Positions 1-9,675 of a stretch of DNA of 64,000 nucleotides are shown here, piece after piece (position 1 is the first letter of the stretch; each line of letters opens with the position of its first letter). The stretch is from Oscillospiraceae bacterium (lineage in GTDB: Bacteria > Bacillota > Clostridia > Oscillospirales > UBA929), in the NCBI GenBank assembly GCA_009782215.1, contig WRKO01000002.1:47850-111849 (forward strand). The letters are read 5' to 3'. Under the pieces are notes generated by a model that did no database searches, was not told the origin of the DNA, and saw only the letters and a program-made list of their open reading frames with translations. Both the position numbers and the translations under genes were made by a program.

Positions 1-3000
1 CCTCGCCGTAAGCGGCCCGTGCCGCTCCGCGTGCGCCATCTTGCCCAGCACCCGCCCGTCCGGGCTGCACAGCCCCTCGACGGCCCAAACCGAGCCGTTC
101 GGGTTGTACGCGATATTCATGGACGGGACGCCGCTGCCGTCCGCGTACTGGAAGGCAATCTGCCCGTTTACCCTCCACCGCTCCAAATCGCCCGCGGAAG
201 CCGTCAGCCGCCCCTCGCCGTGGGATACGGGCTGGACGTAAACCTCCCCCGGGGCGCACAGAGCCAGCCACGGGGATAAAACGGAGGAGACGCGGGCGGC
301 GATGTGCCGCGCCTGATGCCGCCCGATTCGGTTGAAGGTCAGCGTGGGGCAGTCGGCGGTCATCGAGGTTATCCGCCCATACGGGAGCAGCCCCAGCTTT
401 ATCAGCGCCTGAAAGCCGTTGCATATCCCCAAAACCAGCCCGTCCCTCGTCTCAAGCAGTTGATGGACGGCGTCGGCAAGGCGCGGATTGCGGAAAAGCG
501 AGACGATGAACTTCCCCGAGCCGTCCGGCTCGTCGCCGCCGGAAAACCCGCCGGGGAACACCAGCATCTGCGCCGACGCGACGGCTTTTTCCAGCTCGGC
601 CGCGGACGCCCGCAGCATCTCCGGCGTCAGGTTGCGTATCAGAACAATCTCCGCCCTGCCGCCCGCGCGCTCAATGGCGGCCGCGGTGTCGTATTCGCAG
701 TTTGTGCCGGGAAAGACGGGGATGACGGCCTTGGGCCGCGCGAAGGACGGGCCGCCGTAAGGCGCGGGCCGCCGTTCGTCCTTGATCAGCGGCGCGGCGC
801 CGGACTGCTCCGTCTTTGCGGGGAACACGTCTTCCAGCGGGGCTTCCCACGCGGCGCGCAGCTCCGCCAGCGGCACAGACTCGTCCCCTATCGCCAAAAC
901 CGGCTCGGCCTGCGTATATCCCAACAGCCGATACCCCTCCAGCACTTCACCCGCCTCAAATACAACCGAACCGCACGGAGCGGCGGACAAGCCCACGTCC
1001 GCCCCGCCGGAAAACCCAATCATGTTGCCCAGCGCCATCTTCAGGACGCCGCCGATGACCCCGCCCGTCTCGCAAGCCCATGCCGACAGCGCCTTCCCGG
1101 AGCGGCACAGCGCCGTAAACCCCTCCCAAGCGGCGCGAAGCGCCGCGCAGTCGGGCAGGCCGTCCGCGTCCGCCGGAGCCTCCAGCAGATAGACCGGATG
1201 CCCCGCGCCCTTAAACTCCGGGCTTATCAGGCAGGACGCTTCGGCGACGCCCACGGCGAAGGATATCAGCGTGGGCGGCACATCCAGCTCCCCGAAGCTG
1301 CCGCTCATCGAGTCTTTGCCGCCTATGGCCGCGATTTGCAGACCCATCTGCGCCGAAAACGCGCCCAGCATCGCCGCGAACGGCGTCCCCCACCGCGCCG
1401 GGCTGCCGTCTACGCGGGGAAAATATTCTTGCAGCGAGAGATGGACGGTATCAAGCGGCGCCCCCGACGCAACCAGCTTGGCGACGGAGGAGACCACCGC
1501 GCAGACCGAGCCGCCGAACGGGTCGGCTTCGGTGAGATACGGGTCGTACCCATACGCCATGACCGAAGCGGTGCGCGCGCCCGCCCCCGGTAGCAGCGCC
1601 GCCATCACCTGCGTCTCCGTCAGGCCGTGCCGCCCGCCGTAAGGCGCAAACACGCTGGCCGCGCCGATGGAGCTGTCAAAGTGTTCCACCAAGCCTTTCC
1701 GCGAGCAGAAATTCAAATCCGCGCAAAGGCTTAGCAGCCTGTCCCGCAGGGACAGGCCTTGACCGCCCGCCGTTTCCCCCGGTACGGACGGCTCGGGGAC
1801 AAAAACGTCCGCAAACCGCTCCGCGCCGTTTGTATCCAAAAAAGCCCTGCCGATATCCACAATCGTCCGTCCGCGCCATTTCATCACAAGCCGCTTCTCC
1901 CCGGTGATTACGGCGGCGGCCGTCGCCTCAAGGTTTTCCTCCCCGGCATACCGAATCAGCGTCTCCGCGTCCCGCGCCGATACCACCGCCGCCATCCGTT
2001 CCTGCGACTCCGATATGGCAAGCTCCGTCCCGTTCAGTCCCTCATATTTCACCGGCAGGGCGTCAAGCGTAAGCTCCACGCCGTCCGCCAGCTCCCCGAC
2101 GGCCACGGCCGCCCCGCCCGCGCCGAAATCGTTGCACCGCTTGATGAGCTTGGTCACTTCCGGGTTGCGAAACAGGCGCTGGAGCTTGCGCTCCTCCGGC
2201 GCGTTGCCCTTCTGCACCTCCGACGCGCACTCGGACACGGTGTCCGCCTCATGCGCCTTGGACGACCCCGTGGCCCCGCCGATTCCGTCCCGCCCAGTGC
2301 GCCCGCCCAGCACCACAACAACATCGCCCGGAGCCGGGCGTTCCCGCCGTACCGACGACAGCGGCGCCGCGCCCGCCACCGCGCCCGCTTCCAGCCGCTT
2401 GGCGACATATCCCTCGTGATATAATTCCCGCACATAGCCGGTCGCCAGCCCGATTTGGTTCCCGTACGCGCTGAACCCCTCGGCGGCGGCGACGGCGAGC
2501 CTGCGCTGGGGGAGCTTGCCCGGCAGGGTATCCTCAATGGGCGTCCTCGGGTCGTCCGCGCCGGTAATCCGCATGGATTGATACACATACGCCCGCCCGG
2601 AGAGCGGGTCGCGAATCGCCCCGCCGATACAGGTGGACGCCCCGCCGTACGGCTCTATCTCCGTGGGGTGGTTATGCGTTTCGTTTTTGAAAAAAAGCAG
2701 CCAGTCCTCCCGCCCCCGGTCAAACTCCGCGTCCACCCTCACCGTGCAGGCGTTGATTTCATCAGACAGGTCAAGCATGGGCAGCCTGCCCTCCCCGCGC
2801 AGATGACGCATGGCGGCGGTGGCAATGTTCATCAGCGTCGCCGGCTTGTCCCCGTTGACCGACAAAAACCGGCCGTAGGCTTTGTCCGCGCGCCGGTCGC
2901 GGATATCCGCCGACCGTATCACGGTGTTGAAGGTCGTGTGCCTGCAATGGTCCGACCAATAGGTGTCCAAAACGCGAAGCTCGGTCAGCGTCGGGTCGCG

Positions 3001-3618
3001 GCGCTCACCGCTGAAATGGTCCCGAATCAGCAGCAGGTCGGGCAGGGACATGGCAAGGCCGAGCTCAAGCCGCAGCGCGTCCAGCCCCTCGCCGCCCAGC
3101 GCGGCAAACCCGTCTATGACGGGGATATCGGCGGGCGCCGCGCCGCCCGGCCTTCGCAATACGCTTGGTTTGTCCCGCGCCGCTTCGCGGCGCTCCGCCG
3201 GATTGATGAGGTAGGCCTTTATCTTCTCAAAATCCGCGTCGCCGACGCCCTCGACGGCATATACCGCCGCCGTCCGCACAAGCGGCCGCTCACCGCCCAG
3301 CAGCATTTGAACGCATTGCTCACACGATTCAGCCCTAAGCTCAAACTGTCCCGGCTGGGCTTCGGCAAACAGCAGCCGCGTACCGTCCGGCAGGGGCGGC
3401 AGCTCGTCCTCATAGCAGTCGTCGCACATCGGCTCGCCGCAAACGGTGTTCATCACCGCGCGCCAGCCGTCCTCCGGCAGATTCTGCATATCATAGCGGT
3501 TGAACATCCGCACGGAAAGGGCCGGCAGCCTGAACGCCGCCGCCAGCTCGGCTTGGAGCCGCCGCGCCGCCGTATCAAACCCCGGGCGCTTTTCCGTATA
3601 ACAGCGATACACCCTCAC
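1..3618 (-). CDS. purL: Phosphoribosylformylglycinamidine synthase, single-chain (partial at 3' end)
   Basis: This is the large one-chain enzyme of purine step 4, which converts FGAR to FGAM using ATP and glutamine. The PurL signature YWSDHCRHTTF lies near residue 222. The C-terminal glutaminase domain shows the nucleophile in GICNGFQ (Cys1066) and the catalytic pair in KMAHAERHG (His1196, Glu1198). The reading frame is open over all 1206 codons visible, and only the last few tens of residues are cut off by the window edge. The start is a GTG preceded by an AAAGGCGGGG-type ribosome site, 13 bases after gatC. It is the last visible gene of the nitrogen array. Clostridia commonly use this fused form instead of separate PurS/PurL/PurQ. 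Confidence 0.95.
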   Translation of the reverse strand, partial: MRVYRCYTEKRPGFDTAARRLQAELAAAFRLPALSVRMFNRYDMQNLPEDGWRAVMNTVCGEPMCDDCYEDELPPLPDGTRLLFAEAQPGQFELRAESCEQCVQMLLGGERPLVRTAAVYAVEGVGDADFEKIKAYLINPAERREAARDKPSVLRRPGGAAPADIPVIDGFAALGGEGLDALRLELGLAMSLPDLLLIRDHFSGERRDPTLTELRVLDTYWSDHCRHTTFNTVIRSADIRDRRADKAYGRFLSVNGDKPATLMNIATAAMRHLRGEGRLPMLDLSDEINACTVRVDAEFDRGREDWLLFFKNETHNHPTEIEPYGGASTCIGGAIRDPLSGRAYVYQSMRITGADDPRTPIEDTLPGKLPQRRLAVAAAEGFSAYGNQIGLATGYVRELYHEGYVAKRLEAGAVAGAAPLSSVRRERPAPGDVVVVLGGRTGRDGIGGATGSSKAHEADTVSECASEVQKGNAPEERKLQRLFRNPEVTKLIKRCNDFGAGGAAVAVGELADGVELTLDALPVKYEGLNGTELAISESQERMAAVVSARDAETLIRYAGEENLEATAAAVITGEKRLVMKWRGRTIVDIGRAFLDTNGAERFADVFVPEPSVPGETAGGQGLSLRDRLLSLCADLNFCSRKGLVEHFDSSIGAASVFAPYGGRHGLTETQVMAALLPGAGARTASVMAYGYDPYLTEADPFGGSVCAVVSSVAKLVASGAPLDTVHLSLQEYFPRVDGSPARWGTPFAAMLGAFSAQMGLQIAAIGGKDSMSGSFGELDVPPTLISFAVGVAEASCLISPEFKGAGHPVYLLEAPADADGLPDCAALRAAWEGFTALCRSGKALSAWACETGGVIGGVLKMALGNMIGFSGGADVGLSAAPCGSVVFEAGEVLEGYRLLGYTQAEPVLAIGDESVPLAELRAAWEAPLEDVFPAKTEQSGAAPLIKDERRPAPYGGPSFARPKAVIPVFPGTNCEYDTAAAIERAGGRAEIVLIRNLTPEMLRASAAELEKAVASAQMLVFPGGFSGGDEPDGSGKFIVSLFRNPRLADAVHQLLETRDGLVLGICNGFQALIKLGLLPYGRITSMTADCPTLTFNRIGRHQARHIAARVSSVLSPWLALCAPGEVYVQPVSHGEGRLTASAGDLERWRVNGQIAFQYADGSGVPSMNIAYNPNGSVWAVEGLCSPDGRVLGKMAHAERHGPLTAR

Positions 3619-3631
3619 ACAATCCCCGCCT

Positions 3632-3919
3632 TTACTGCACCGTCTTGGGCGCGGCAAACATCTCGCCGCCGCTCCCCGGCGCGTTTTTCAAAATCAGCGC
3701 CCGGTCGAGGGACGGCCGGACTTCATCCTCCCGAAACGCGTTCACATGGTCAAACGGGTGGCTGCGCTCGGGAATGTTTTCGGTATCCAAGCCGTCCAGC
3801 CGCGCCATATTGCCGAGGATTTTTTCCAAATCCCCCGTCAGGCGGGTTTTCTCCTCCTCCGAAAGCGTCAGGCAGGACAAATCCTCCAAATACGCTATCA
3901 GCGCCCCGTCAATCCGCAT
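3632..3919 (-). CDS. gatC: Asp-tRNA(Asn)/Glu-tRNA(Gln) amidotransferase subunit C
   Basis: This 95-residue protein has the typical GatC ending (ILKNAP followed by a short G-rich and hydrophobic tail) and the N-terminal helical segment [13 protein letters not shown]. GatC stabilises the GatAB amidotransferase, which uses glutamine to convert Asp-tRNA(Asn) or Glu-tRNA(Gln). The ATG at 3919 was chosen over an upstream in-frame start because a clear GGAGAAGGAGGGG ribosome site lies just before it. It overlaps the end of dapL by 11 bases. No gatA or gatB lies in the window, so the subunit is separated from its partners here, unless they follow purL beyond the edge. Confidence 0.88.
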   Translation of the reverse strand: MRIDGALIAYLEDLSCLTLSEEEKTRLTGDLEKILGNMARLDGLDTENIPERSHPFDHVNAFREDEVRPSLDRALILKNAPGSGGEMFAAPKTVQ

Positions 3920-5114
3920 GGTAGTCCCCTCCTTCTCCAAGCGCCGCTTTGATTCTGCCCATCGCCGCCGCGACGTTATCCCTCTCCCCAAACGCGCTCA
4001 GCCGGAAGAAGCCTTCGCCTCCCGCGCCGAACCCCGCGCCGGGGGTGCCGACCACGCCCGCCTTTGTTAGCAGAAAATCGAAAAAGCCCCAAGAAGACAG
4101 GCCTGTCGGGCATTTCAGCCAGATATACGGCGCGTTCCTCCCGCCCGTAAACCAGATTCCCAGCCCGTCAAGCGTATCGGCCATCATTCTGGCGTTTTCA
4201 AGGTAATAGGCAATATCGCGCTTGGTCTGGGCCAGCCCCTCGGCGGTGAAAACCGCCTCCGCGCCGCGCTGCACGATATACGGCACGCCGTTGAATTTTG
4301 TCGTCTGCCGCCGCAGCCACAGCCCGTTCAGCGAGACGCCGCCCCGGACAAGCGTATGCGGGACGACGGTGTACCCGCACCGCGTGCCGGTAAACCCCGC
4401 CGTTTTGGAAAAGGAGCAGAACTCAATGGCGCATTCCGCCGCGCCCTCAATTTGATAAATGCTTGCCGGAAGGGCCCCGTCTTGGATAAAGCCCTCGTAC
4501 GCGCTGTCAAAGAGAATCACCGCGTCATTGTCCAAGGCGTACGCAACCCACGCCCCAAGCTGCTCCCGGCTGTAAACCGCCCCCGTGGGGTTGTTGGGCG
4601 AACACAGATAGATGATATCCGCCCGAACGTTTTTCTCCGGGAGGGGCAGAAAGCCGTTTTCGGCCGTCCCGTTCATATAAAGGATTTCCCGCCCCGCCAT
4701 GATGTTTGTATCCGCATAGACGGGGTAGACCGGGTTGGGAATCAGCACGGCGTTGTCTTGGGAGAAGATATCAAGGATATTGCCGAGGTCGCTCTTCGCG
4801 CCGTCGCTGATAAACACCTCGTCCTCGCGCAGCGCCACGCCCTTTTGCCGGTAATACCCGCAAACCGCCTGCCGCAGGAAGGGATACCCCTCGTAATCGC
4901 CGTAGCCCCGGAAGGTCTCGGCCCGCCCCATCTCCAAAACGGCCTTCCGCATGGCCTCAACGACGGCGGGGGCAAGGGGCCGCGTAACATCGCCCACGCC
5001 GAGGCGGAGGATTTCAACGCCCGGGTTTGCCTCCGCGTACGCCCGCACCTTTTGGGATATGGTGAAAAACAGATAGCTGTCCTCCAGCTTCAGAAAATGC
5101 TCATTGATGTGCAT
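3909..5114 (-). CDS. dapL: LL-diaminopimelate aminotransferase
   Basis: This 401-residue class I/II PLP aminotransferase makes LL-diaminopimelate from tetrahydrodipicolinate and glutamate in a single step, bypassing the succinylase and acetylase branches of lysine and peptidoglycan synthesis. The motif SPNNPTG is at residues 172-178 and the PLP lysine is in [10 protein letters not shown] (Lys237). The length matches the DapL family. The ribosome site GAAGGAGGGG precedes the ATG. It overlaps hisF by 14 bases upstream and gatC by 11 downstream. The epimerase for the next step (DapF) is encoded in the same array, fused to CarB, so both enzymes from tetrahydrodipicolinate to meso-DAP are co-encoded. 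MalY-like aminotransferases are the main alternative, but the N-terminal DapL pattern favours this call. Confidence 0.9.
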   Translation of the reverse strand: MHINEHFLKLEDSYLFFTISQKVRAYAEANPGVEILRLGVGDVTRPLAPAVVEAMRKAVLEMGRAETFRGYGDYEGYPFLRQAVCGYYRQKGVALREDEVFISDGAKSDLGNILDIFSQDNAVLIPNPVYPVYADTNIMAGREILYMNGTAENGFLPLPEKNVRADIIYLCSPNNPTGAVYSREQLGAWVAYALDNDAVILFDSAYEGFIQDGALPASIYQIEGAAECAIEFCSFSKTAGFTGTRCGYTVVPHTLVRGGVSLNGLWLRRQTTKFNGVPYIVQRGAEAVFTAEGLAQTKRDIAYYLENARMMADTLDGLGIWFTGGRNAPYIWLKCPTGLSSWGFFDFLLTKAGVVGTPGAGFGAGGEGFFRLSAFGERDNVAAAMGRIKAALGEGGDYHAD

Positions 5115-5913
5115 CCCATGCCCCTCCTTCCTCTCGCGGCGGCCGCGCCGCGATCCCGTTTCGCAGCAGATATGCCTTCAGCTCCCGGACGGTATAGTTC
5201 CGCTCCGGTCTTGGGGAATACAGCATACTGCTGATGATGGCCGCCTGCGCCTCCGTGACGGTGAACAGCTCGCTCAAATGCTCCGGCGCGCCCGCGCCGC
5301 CCGAGGCAATCAGGGGAACGGTCACGGTCTCCTGCGCCAGCTTCATCAGCGCGATGTCATAGCCGGTCAGCGTCCCGTCGTTGTCGATGCTGTTGAGGCA
5401 TATCTCGCCCGCGCCCAGCGCCTGCCCGCGCTTTATCCATTCCATCGCGTCCATGCCGGTCGCCGTCCTCGCCCCGTCGATATACACCTCATACTCGCTC
5501 GGCATCCCCTCCGTCCGTTTGACTTGGGTGGACAGCACGACGCATTGCGAGCCGAAGGCCTTCGCGCCCTGATAGATGATTTCGGGATTTCGCACCGCCA
5601 TTGAGTCAACGCTGATTTTCTCCGCCCCGGCTTTCAAGGCTTCATACATATCGTCAAGGGTCTTAATGCCGCCGCCGACGGTAAACGGGATAAACACGCG
5701 GCGGGCCACCTTCTTGACCGTTTCAATGTCAATCCGCCGTTTCTCCGCGCTCGCCGTGATGTCATAGAAAATCAGCTCGTCGATTTGAGCGTCATACAGC
5801 CTCCCGGCCATTTCCTCCGCGGGGGCGACGGTTATGTTGTCTTGAAACCGCACGGCCTTCGTCACCATACCGTCCACAATATCAAAGCAGGCAATCAGCC
5901 TCTTGGTCAGCAT
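5101..5913 (-). CDS. hisF: HisF-like cyclase subunit of imidazole glycerol phosphate synthase, divergent active site
   Basis: This 270-residue TIM barrel is clearly HisF-like (CFDIVDG at the start, DITAS at 51-55, [21 protein letters not shown]). HisF closes the imidazole ring with ammonia delivered by HisH. Set against T. maritima HisF from memory, residues 1-130 align without gaps. Asp11, Lys19 and Asp51 are kept, but catalytic Asp130 is Gln (VLSTQVKR). The mobile loop that usually reads RDxGDPVE is replaced, and the usual Asn103-Thr104 is Asp-Ser. The C-terminus carries an extra tail of about 15 residues. It overlaps hisH by 7 bases. No other his gene is nearby. It may be an altered paralogue instead of the true histidine enzyme. 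Confidence 0.8.
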   Translation of the reverse strand: MLTKRLIACFDIVDGMVTKAVRFQDNITVAPAEEMAGRLYDAQIDELIFYDITASAEKRRIDIETVKKVARRVFIPFTVGGGIKTLDDMYEALKAGAEKISVDSMAVRNPEIIYQGAKAFGSQCVVLSTQVKRTEGMPSEYEVYIDGARTATGMDAMEWIKRGQALGAGEICLNSIDNDGTLTGYDIALMKLAQETVTVPLIASGGAGAPEHLSELFTVTEAQAAIISSMLYSPRPERNYTVRELKAYLLRNGIAARPPREEGGAWDAHQ

Positions 5914-6521
5914 GGCTCAAACCCCCTTCCCTGCCGGAGAAAGCCGTTCAGCAGCGCCAGCCCGGCCTCTCCGCTTTTTTCGGCGTGAAACTGCGCGGCG
6001 AAGATATTCTCCCTGCGTACCGCCGCGGCAAACCGGCCGTTGTACTCCGCCGTGCCCCATACGTCGGACGGGTTTTCCGGCAGCACGTAATAGGAATTGA
6101 CAAAGTAGAAGTAATCCTCCAGCGCGGGATTGGCCGGGCTTTGAGACAGCGTCACCTTATTCCAGCCCATCTGCGGAACCCTGACCGCCCCGCCGTCAAA
6201 CCTGACCACCCGCCCTTTCAGCCATCCAAGACCGTCCGCGCCGTCTTCCTCGCTGTGGTCAAACAAAATCTGCATCCCGACGCAAATGCCGAAAAACAGC
6301 GTCTTTTTCCGTAAAACAGCGTCCTCCAGCGCCGCGAGCATAGACATCTCGCGCAGCGAATCCATCGTGGCCTTCGCGCTGCCCACGCCGGGGAGAAGGA
6401 TATGGGACGCGCCGTCCAGCGCCCCCGCCTCACGGGCAAACGCGGCGTGAAAGCCGAGACGGCTGACCGCGCGCAGCACGCTCGGAGCATTCCCCGCTTT
6501 GTAGTCGATGATTCGAATCAT
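5907..6521 (-). CDS. hisH: HisH-like glutamine amidotransferase subunit
   Basis: This 204-residue class I glutaminase supplies ammonia to HisF. The full triad is present: Cys80 in FFGICVGMQ, and His179 and Glu181 in AAQFHAEKSG. The HisH-specific segments PGVGSA, PQMGWN and YFVNSYY are also visible. The ATG at 6521 overlaps the pyrG stop (TGATG) and follows a GGGGGGATTTGTG ribosome region; an in-frame GTG one codon upstream (6524) is also possible. Unlike its partner HisF, this subunit looks catalytically normal, which suggests that glutamine-driven ammonia delivery is retained even if the cyclase chemistry has changed. Confidence 0.88.
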   Translation of the reverse strand: MIRIIDYKAGNAPSVLRAVSRLGFHAAFAREAGALDGASHILLPGVGSAKATMDSLREMSMLAALEDAVLRKKTLFFGICVGMQILFDHSEEDGADGLGWLKGRVVRFDGGAVRVPQMGWNKVTLSQSPANPALEDYFYFVNSYYVLPENPSDVWGTAEYNGRFAAAVRRENIFAAQFHAEKSGEAGLALLNGFLRQGRGFEPC

Positions 6522-8125
6522 CACAAATCCCCCCTGCCGAGCGCCGCCTTCACAAGCCCCAAAAACAGCGGATGCGGCCTGTTTGGGCGGCTTTTGAACT
6601 CGGGATGAAACTGCACCCCGATGAAAAAGCGGCTGCCCGTCCGCTCGACCGCCTCGGCAAGCAGCCCGTCCGGGGACGCGCCGCTGACCGCAAGCCCCCC
6701 GCGCGCGAGAGCTTCGCGGTAGCCGTTGTTCAGCTCAAACCGATGACGGTGACGCTCGCTGATTTCCTCCTCGCCGTATACGCTGAAAAGCCTTGATTCC
6801 CGCACGATTTTACACGGATACGCGCCCAGCCGCATCGTCCCCCCGCTGCCCACCATCCCCGTCTGCGCCGGCATGATGTCAATCACGCGGTGGGGCGAGG
6901 CCTCGTCAAACTCGCCAGAGTTCGCGCCCGCCAAGCCGCATACGTTTCTGGCGTACTCTATGACGGCGATTTGCATCCCAAGGCAGATACCCAGATAGGG
7001 AATATCGTTTTCCCTCGCCCAGCGGCAGGCGGCAATCATCCCCTCGATGCCCCTGTCCCCGAAGCCGCCGGGGATAATCATGCCGTCTATGCCGCCCAGC
7101 AGCGCTGCCGCGCTCCCGTCCGTCACATCCCCGCTGTCAATCCAGCGGACGCTGATTTTCGCGCCGGCTTCAAACCCCGCGTGATTCAAGCTCTCTATGA
7201 CGGACAGATAGGTGTCGTGCAGGCGGGTATATTTCCCGACGACGGCGACAGTGACCTCCCGCGCGCTTTCGCCGATTTTTTCAATCATTTTCCGCCACTC
7301 GCCCAAGTCCGCCTCCGGGACGGTCAGCCCCAGCTCGCGGCAGACCACCGCGTCCAGCCCGTTTTGATGCAGCATCAGCGGCGCCTCATACAGGGAGGGG
7401 ACGGTGATATTCTCGATGACGCAGTCGGGCTTTACGTTGCAGAAAAGGGAAATTTTCTCTTTAATGCCGTGGCCCAGCGGCTCGTCGGCCCGCGCGATGA
7501 TGACGTTTGGGGTAATGCCCATCGCCTGAAGCTCCTTGACGGAGTGCTGGGTGGGTTTTGATTTGTGTTCGCCCGACGCTTTCAGGTAGGGGATGAGCGT
7601 CACATGGATAAACAGGCAGTTTTCGCGCCCCTTTTCAAGGGAGATTTGCCGTATGGCTTCCAAGAACGGCTGGCTTTCTATGTCGCCCGTCGTGCCGCCG
7701 ATTTCGGTAATCAGCACGTCGGCCCGGCTGTTGCCGGCGCCCGCGTAGATGAAGCTTTTGATTTCCCCGGTAATGTGAGGGATGACCTGCACGGTGCCGC
7801 CGAGATACCCGCCCGCCCGCTCGCGCTCCAGCACGCTCCAATACGCCTTGCCGGAGGTCAGGTTGCTGAGCTTGGTCAGGTTTTCGTCAATGAAGCGTTC
7901 ATAATGCCCCAAGTCAAGGTCTGTTTCCGCGCCGTCGTCGGTGACAAACACCTCGCCGTGCTGAAACGGGCTCATCGTCCCGGGATCCACGTTCATATAC
8001 GGGTCCAGCTTCTGCGCCGCCACCTTCAGCCCCCGCTGCTTGAGCAGCCGCCCCAGCGACGCCGCCGTAATCCCCTTGCCAAGCCCCGAAACAACGCCCC
8101 CCGTAACAAAAACATACTTCGTCAT
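6521..8125 (-). CDS. pyrG: CTP synthase
   Basis: This 534-residue enzyme aminates UTP to CTP with glutamine and ATP. It begins with the invariant [16 protein letters not shown] nucleotide-binding region, continues with the [13 protein letters not shown] and GEVFVTDDG segments, and ends with a class I glutaminase domain containing GICLGMQ and [11 protein letters not shown]. Length and order match the family. Its leader, between the guaA stop and the ATG, consists largely of a 7-base tandem repeat ending in a purine-rich AGAGGGTGGGG stretch that must serve as the ribosome site. Confidence 0.96.
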   Translation of the reverse strand: MTKYVFVTGGVVSGLGKGITAASLGRLLKQRGLKVAAQKLDPYMNVDPGTMSPFQHGEVFVTDDGAETDLDLGHYERFIDENLTKLSNLTSGKAYWSVLERERAGGYLGGTVQVIPHITGEIKSFIYAGAGNSRADVLITEIGGTTGDIESQPFLEAIRQISLEKGRENCLFIHVTLIPYLKASGEHKSKPTQHSVKELQAMGITPNVIIARADEPLGHGIKEKISLFCNVKPDCVIENITVPSLYEAPLMLHQNGLDAVVCRELGLTVPEADLGEWRKMIEKIGESAREVTVAVVGKYTRLHDTYLSVIESLNHAGFEAGAKISVRWIDSGDVTDGSAAALLGGIDGMIIPGGFGDRGIEGMIAACRWARENDIPYLGICLGMQIAVIEYARNVCGLAGANSGEFDEASPHRVIDIMPAQTGMVGSGGTMRLGAYPCKIVRESRLFSVYGEEEISERHRHRFELNNGYREALARGGLAVSGASPDGLLAEAVERTGSRFFIGVQFHPEFKSRPNRPHPLFLGLVKAALGRGDL

Positions 8126-8133
8126 ACCCCACC

Positions 8134-8175
8134 CTCTCTTCTCTCTTTCATCTTTTATCTTCTATCTGTTTCTCA
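8134..8175 (-). repeat. Heptanucleotide tandem repeat in the guaA-pyrG gap
   Basis: Six 7-base units occupy almost the whole intergenic gap. On the plus strand they are CTCTCTT, CTCTCTT, TCATCTT, TTATCTT, CTATCTG and TTTCTCA. On the gene (minus) strand they read as AGATANA/AGAGAGA-type purine units, the same family as those at 33459 and 62572. The unit next to guaA includes the guaA TGA stop. The repeat lies immediately upstream of the pyrG ribosome site. Confidence 0.75.
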
Positions 8176-9675
8176 TTCCCACTCAATCGTCCCCGGCGGT
8201 TTTGACGTAACGTCATAGACGACGCGGCTGATTGAGGGTATCTCGCTTGTCATCCGCGACGATACGCGGCGCAAAACCGTATGCGGCAGCGGAGCGTACC
8301 CGCAGGTCATAAAGTCGTCCGTCGTCACGGCGCGGACGGCCGCGACATAATCATACGTCCTGCCGTCCCCCTTGACGCCCACCGAGCGTGTGTCGGTCAG
8401 CACGGCAAAATACTGAGCCGGCCTGCGCCGCGCCCCGTCCAGCTCCTCCCTCACAATGGCGTCGGCGGCGCGCAGCGCTTCCAGCTTCTCCTCCGTCACC
8501 TCGCCCATGACGCGGATGGCAAGCCCCGGCCCCGGGAAGGGCTGGCGCTTGACCAAAGCCTCCGGCAGCCCCAGCTTTTTTCCGAGGACGCGCACCTCGT
8601 CCTTAAACAGGCCGGCCAGCGGCTCTATCACCCCGGTAAAGGCAAGAGTTTCGGGCAGCCCGCCCACGTTGTGATGGCTCTTGATGGTCGCGCCGTATTC
8701 CCCTCCCGATTCGACAATGTCCGGGTAGATGGTTCCCTGCGCCAAAAACGGGATGTCGCCGAGCTTGGCGGCCTCCTTCTCAAATACGCGGATAAATTCT
8801 TCCCCGATGAGCTTGCGCTTGCGCTCAGGGTCGGCCGCGCCCCGCAATCTGGCCAGAAAGCGCTCCTGCGCGTTCACGCGGATGAAGCGGAGGTCAAGGC
8901 TTGAAAACACACGCTCAATCTCGTCGCCCTCGCCAAGGCGCATCAACCCGTGGTCTACAAAGATACAGGTCAGCCGCCCCGGCACAGCCTTGGACAGCAG
9001 CGCCGCGCAGACCGACGAATCCACCCCGCCCGACAGGGCCAGCAAAACCCTTTGCTCCCCGACGGTATACCGAATGTTCTCAATGAGGGCGGCGGCGGTT
9101 TTCTCCGGCCTGTAGCCGCCCGACGCGCCGCAAAGCTCATACAGGAAGCGGCGAAGGATTTCCCGCCCGCCCTCAGTGTGCTTCGTCTCCGGGTGAAACT
9201 GCACGCCGCAAAGCCTCCGTCCCGCGTCCTCGCAGGCGGCGATGCAGGAGGCAGTGCGCGCCGTCGCCTTAAACCCTTCCGGCAGACGCGTCACGGCGTC
9301 CGAATGGCTCATCAGGGCCAGAAACGGCTTTTGAGCCGAATCGGCGGGCGTAACCGTCACGCGCCCGTATTCGCCCGCGCCGCCGGACGAAACCTCCCCG
9401 CCCAGCATATGGCACATGAGCTGCATCCCGTAGCAGATACCGAGGACGGGGATGCCCAGCGCAAACAGCCCGGGGTCGCATTTCGGCGAATCCGGCAGGG
9501 TCACGCTGTCCGGCCCGCCGGTCAGGATGACGCCGATGGGGTTCAGCCGTTTGACGTCGTCCGCCGCCATGCTCCCCGCCCGTATCTCCGAATACACCGA
9601 CAACCCTCTGACAGCCCCCGCAATCAGCTCTTTATACTGTCCCCCGAAGTCCAGCACCAGCACCAGCTCGCTCAT
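8173..9675 (-). CDS. guaA: GMP synthase (glutamine-hydrolysing)
   Basis: This 500-residue enzyme converts XMP to GMP. The N-terminal glutaminase domain has LDFGGQY, LGICYGMQ (nucleophile Cys) and VQFHPE. The ATP pyrophosphatase P-loop is LALSGGVDSS. The C-terminal dimerisation domain follows the conserved RQPFPGPGLAIR and ends with the family ending TIEWE. It starts with an ATGA overlap on the stop of the carB-dapF gene, so translation is probably coupled. Confidence 0.96.
   Translation of the reverse strand: MSELVLVLDFGGQYKELIAGAVRGLSVYSEIRAGSMAADDVKRLNPIGVILTGGPDSVTLPDSPKCDPGLFALGIPVLGICYGMQLMCHMLGGEVSSGGAGEYGRVTVTPADSAQKPFLALMSHSDAVTRLPEGFKATARTASCIAACEDAGRRLCGVQFHPETKHTEGGREILRRFLYELCGASGGYRPEKTAAALIENIRYTVGEQRVLLALSGGVDSSVCAALLSKAVPGRLTCIFVDHGLMRLGEGDEIERVFSSLDLRFIRVNAQERFLARLRGAADPERKRKLIGEEFIRVFEKEAAKLGDIPFLAQGTIYPDIVESGGEYGATIKSHHNVGGLPETLAFTGVIEPLAGLFKDEVRVLGKKLGLPEALVKRQPFPGPGLAIRVMGEVTEEKLEALRAADAIVREELDGARRRPAQYFAVLTDTRSVGVKGDGRTYDYVAAVRAVTTDDFMTCGYAPLPHTVLRRVSSRMTSEIPSISRVVYDVTSKPPGTIEWE

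Noticed and set aside
304..3924. Long plus-strand frames (304-1593 and 2455-3924) at the left edge
   Set aside because: They are antisense to purL, whose minus-strand frame is intact from the start codon to the window edge with all catalytic motifs.
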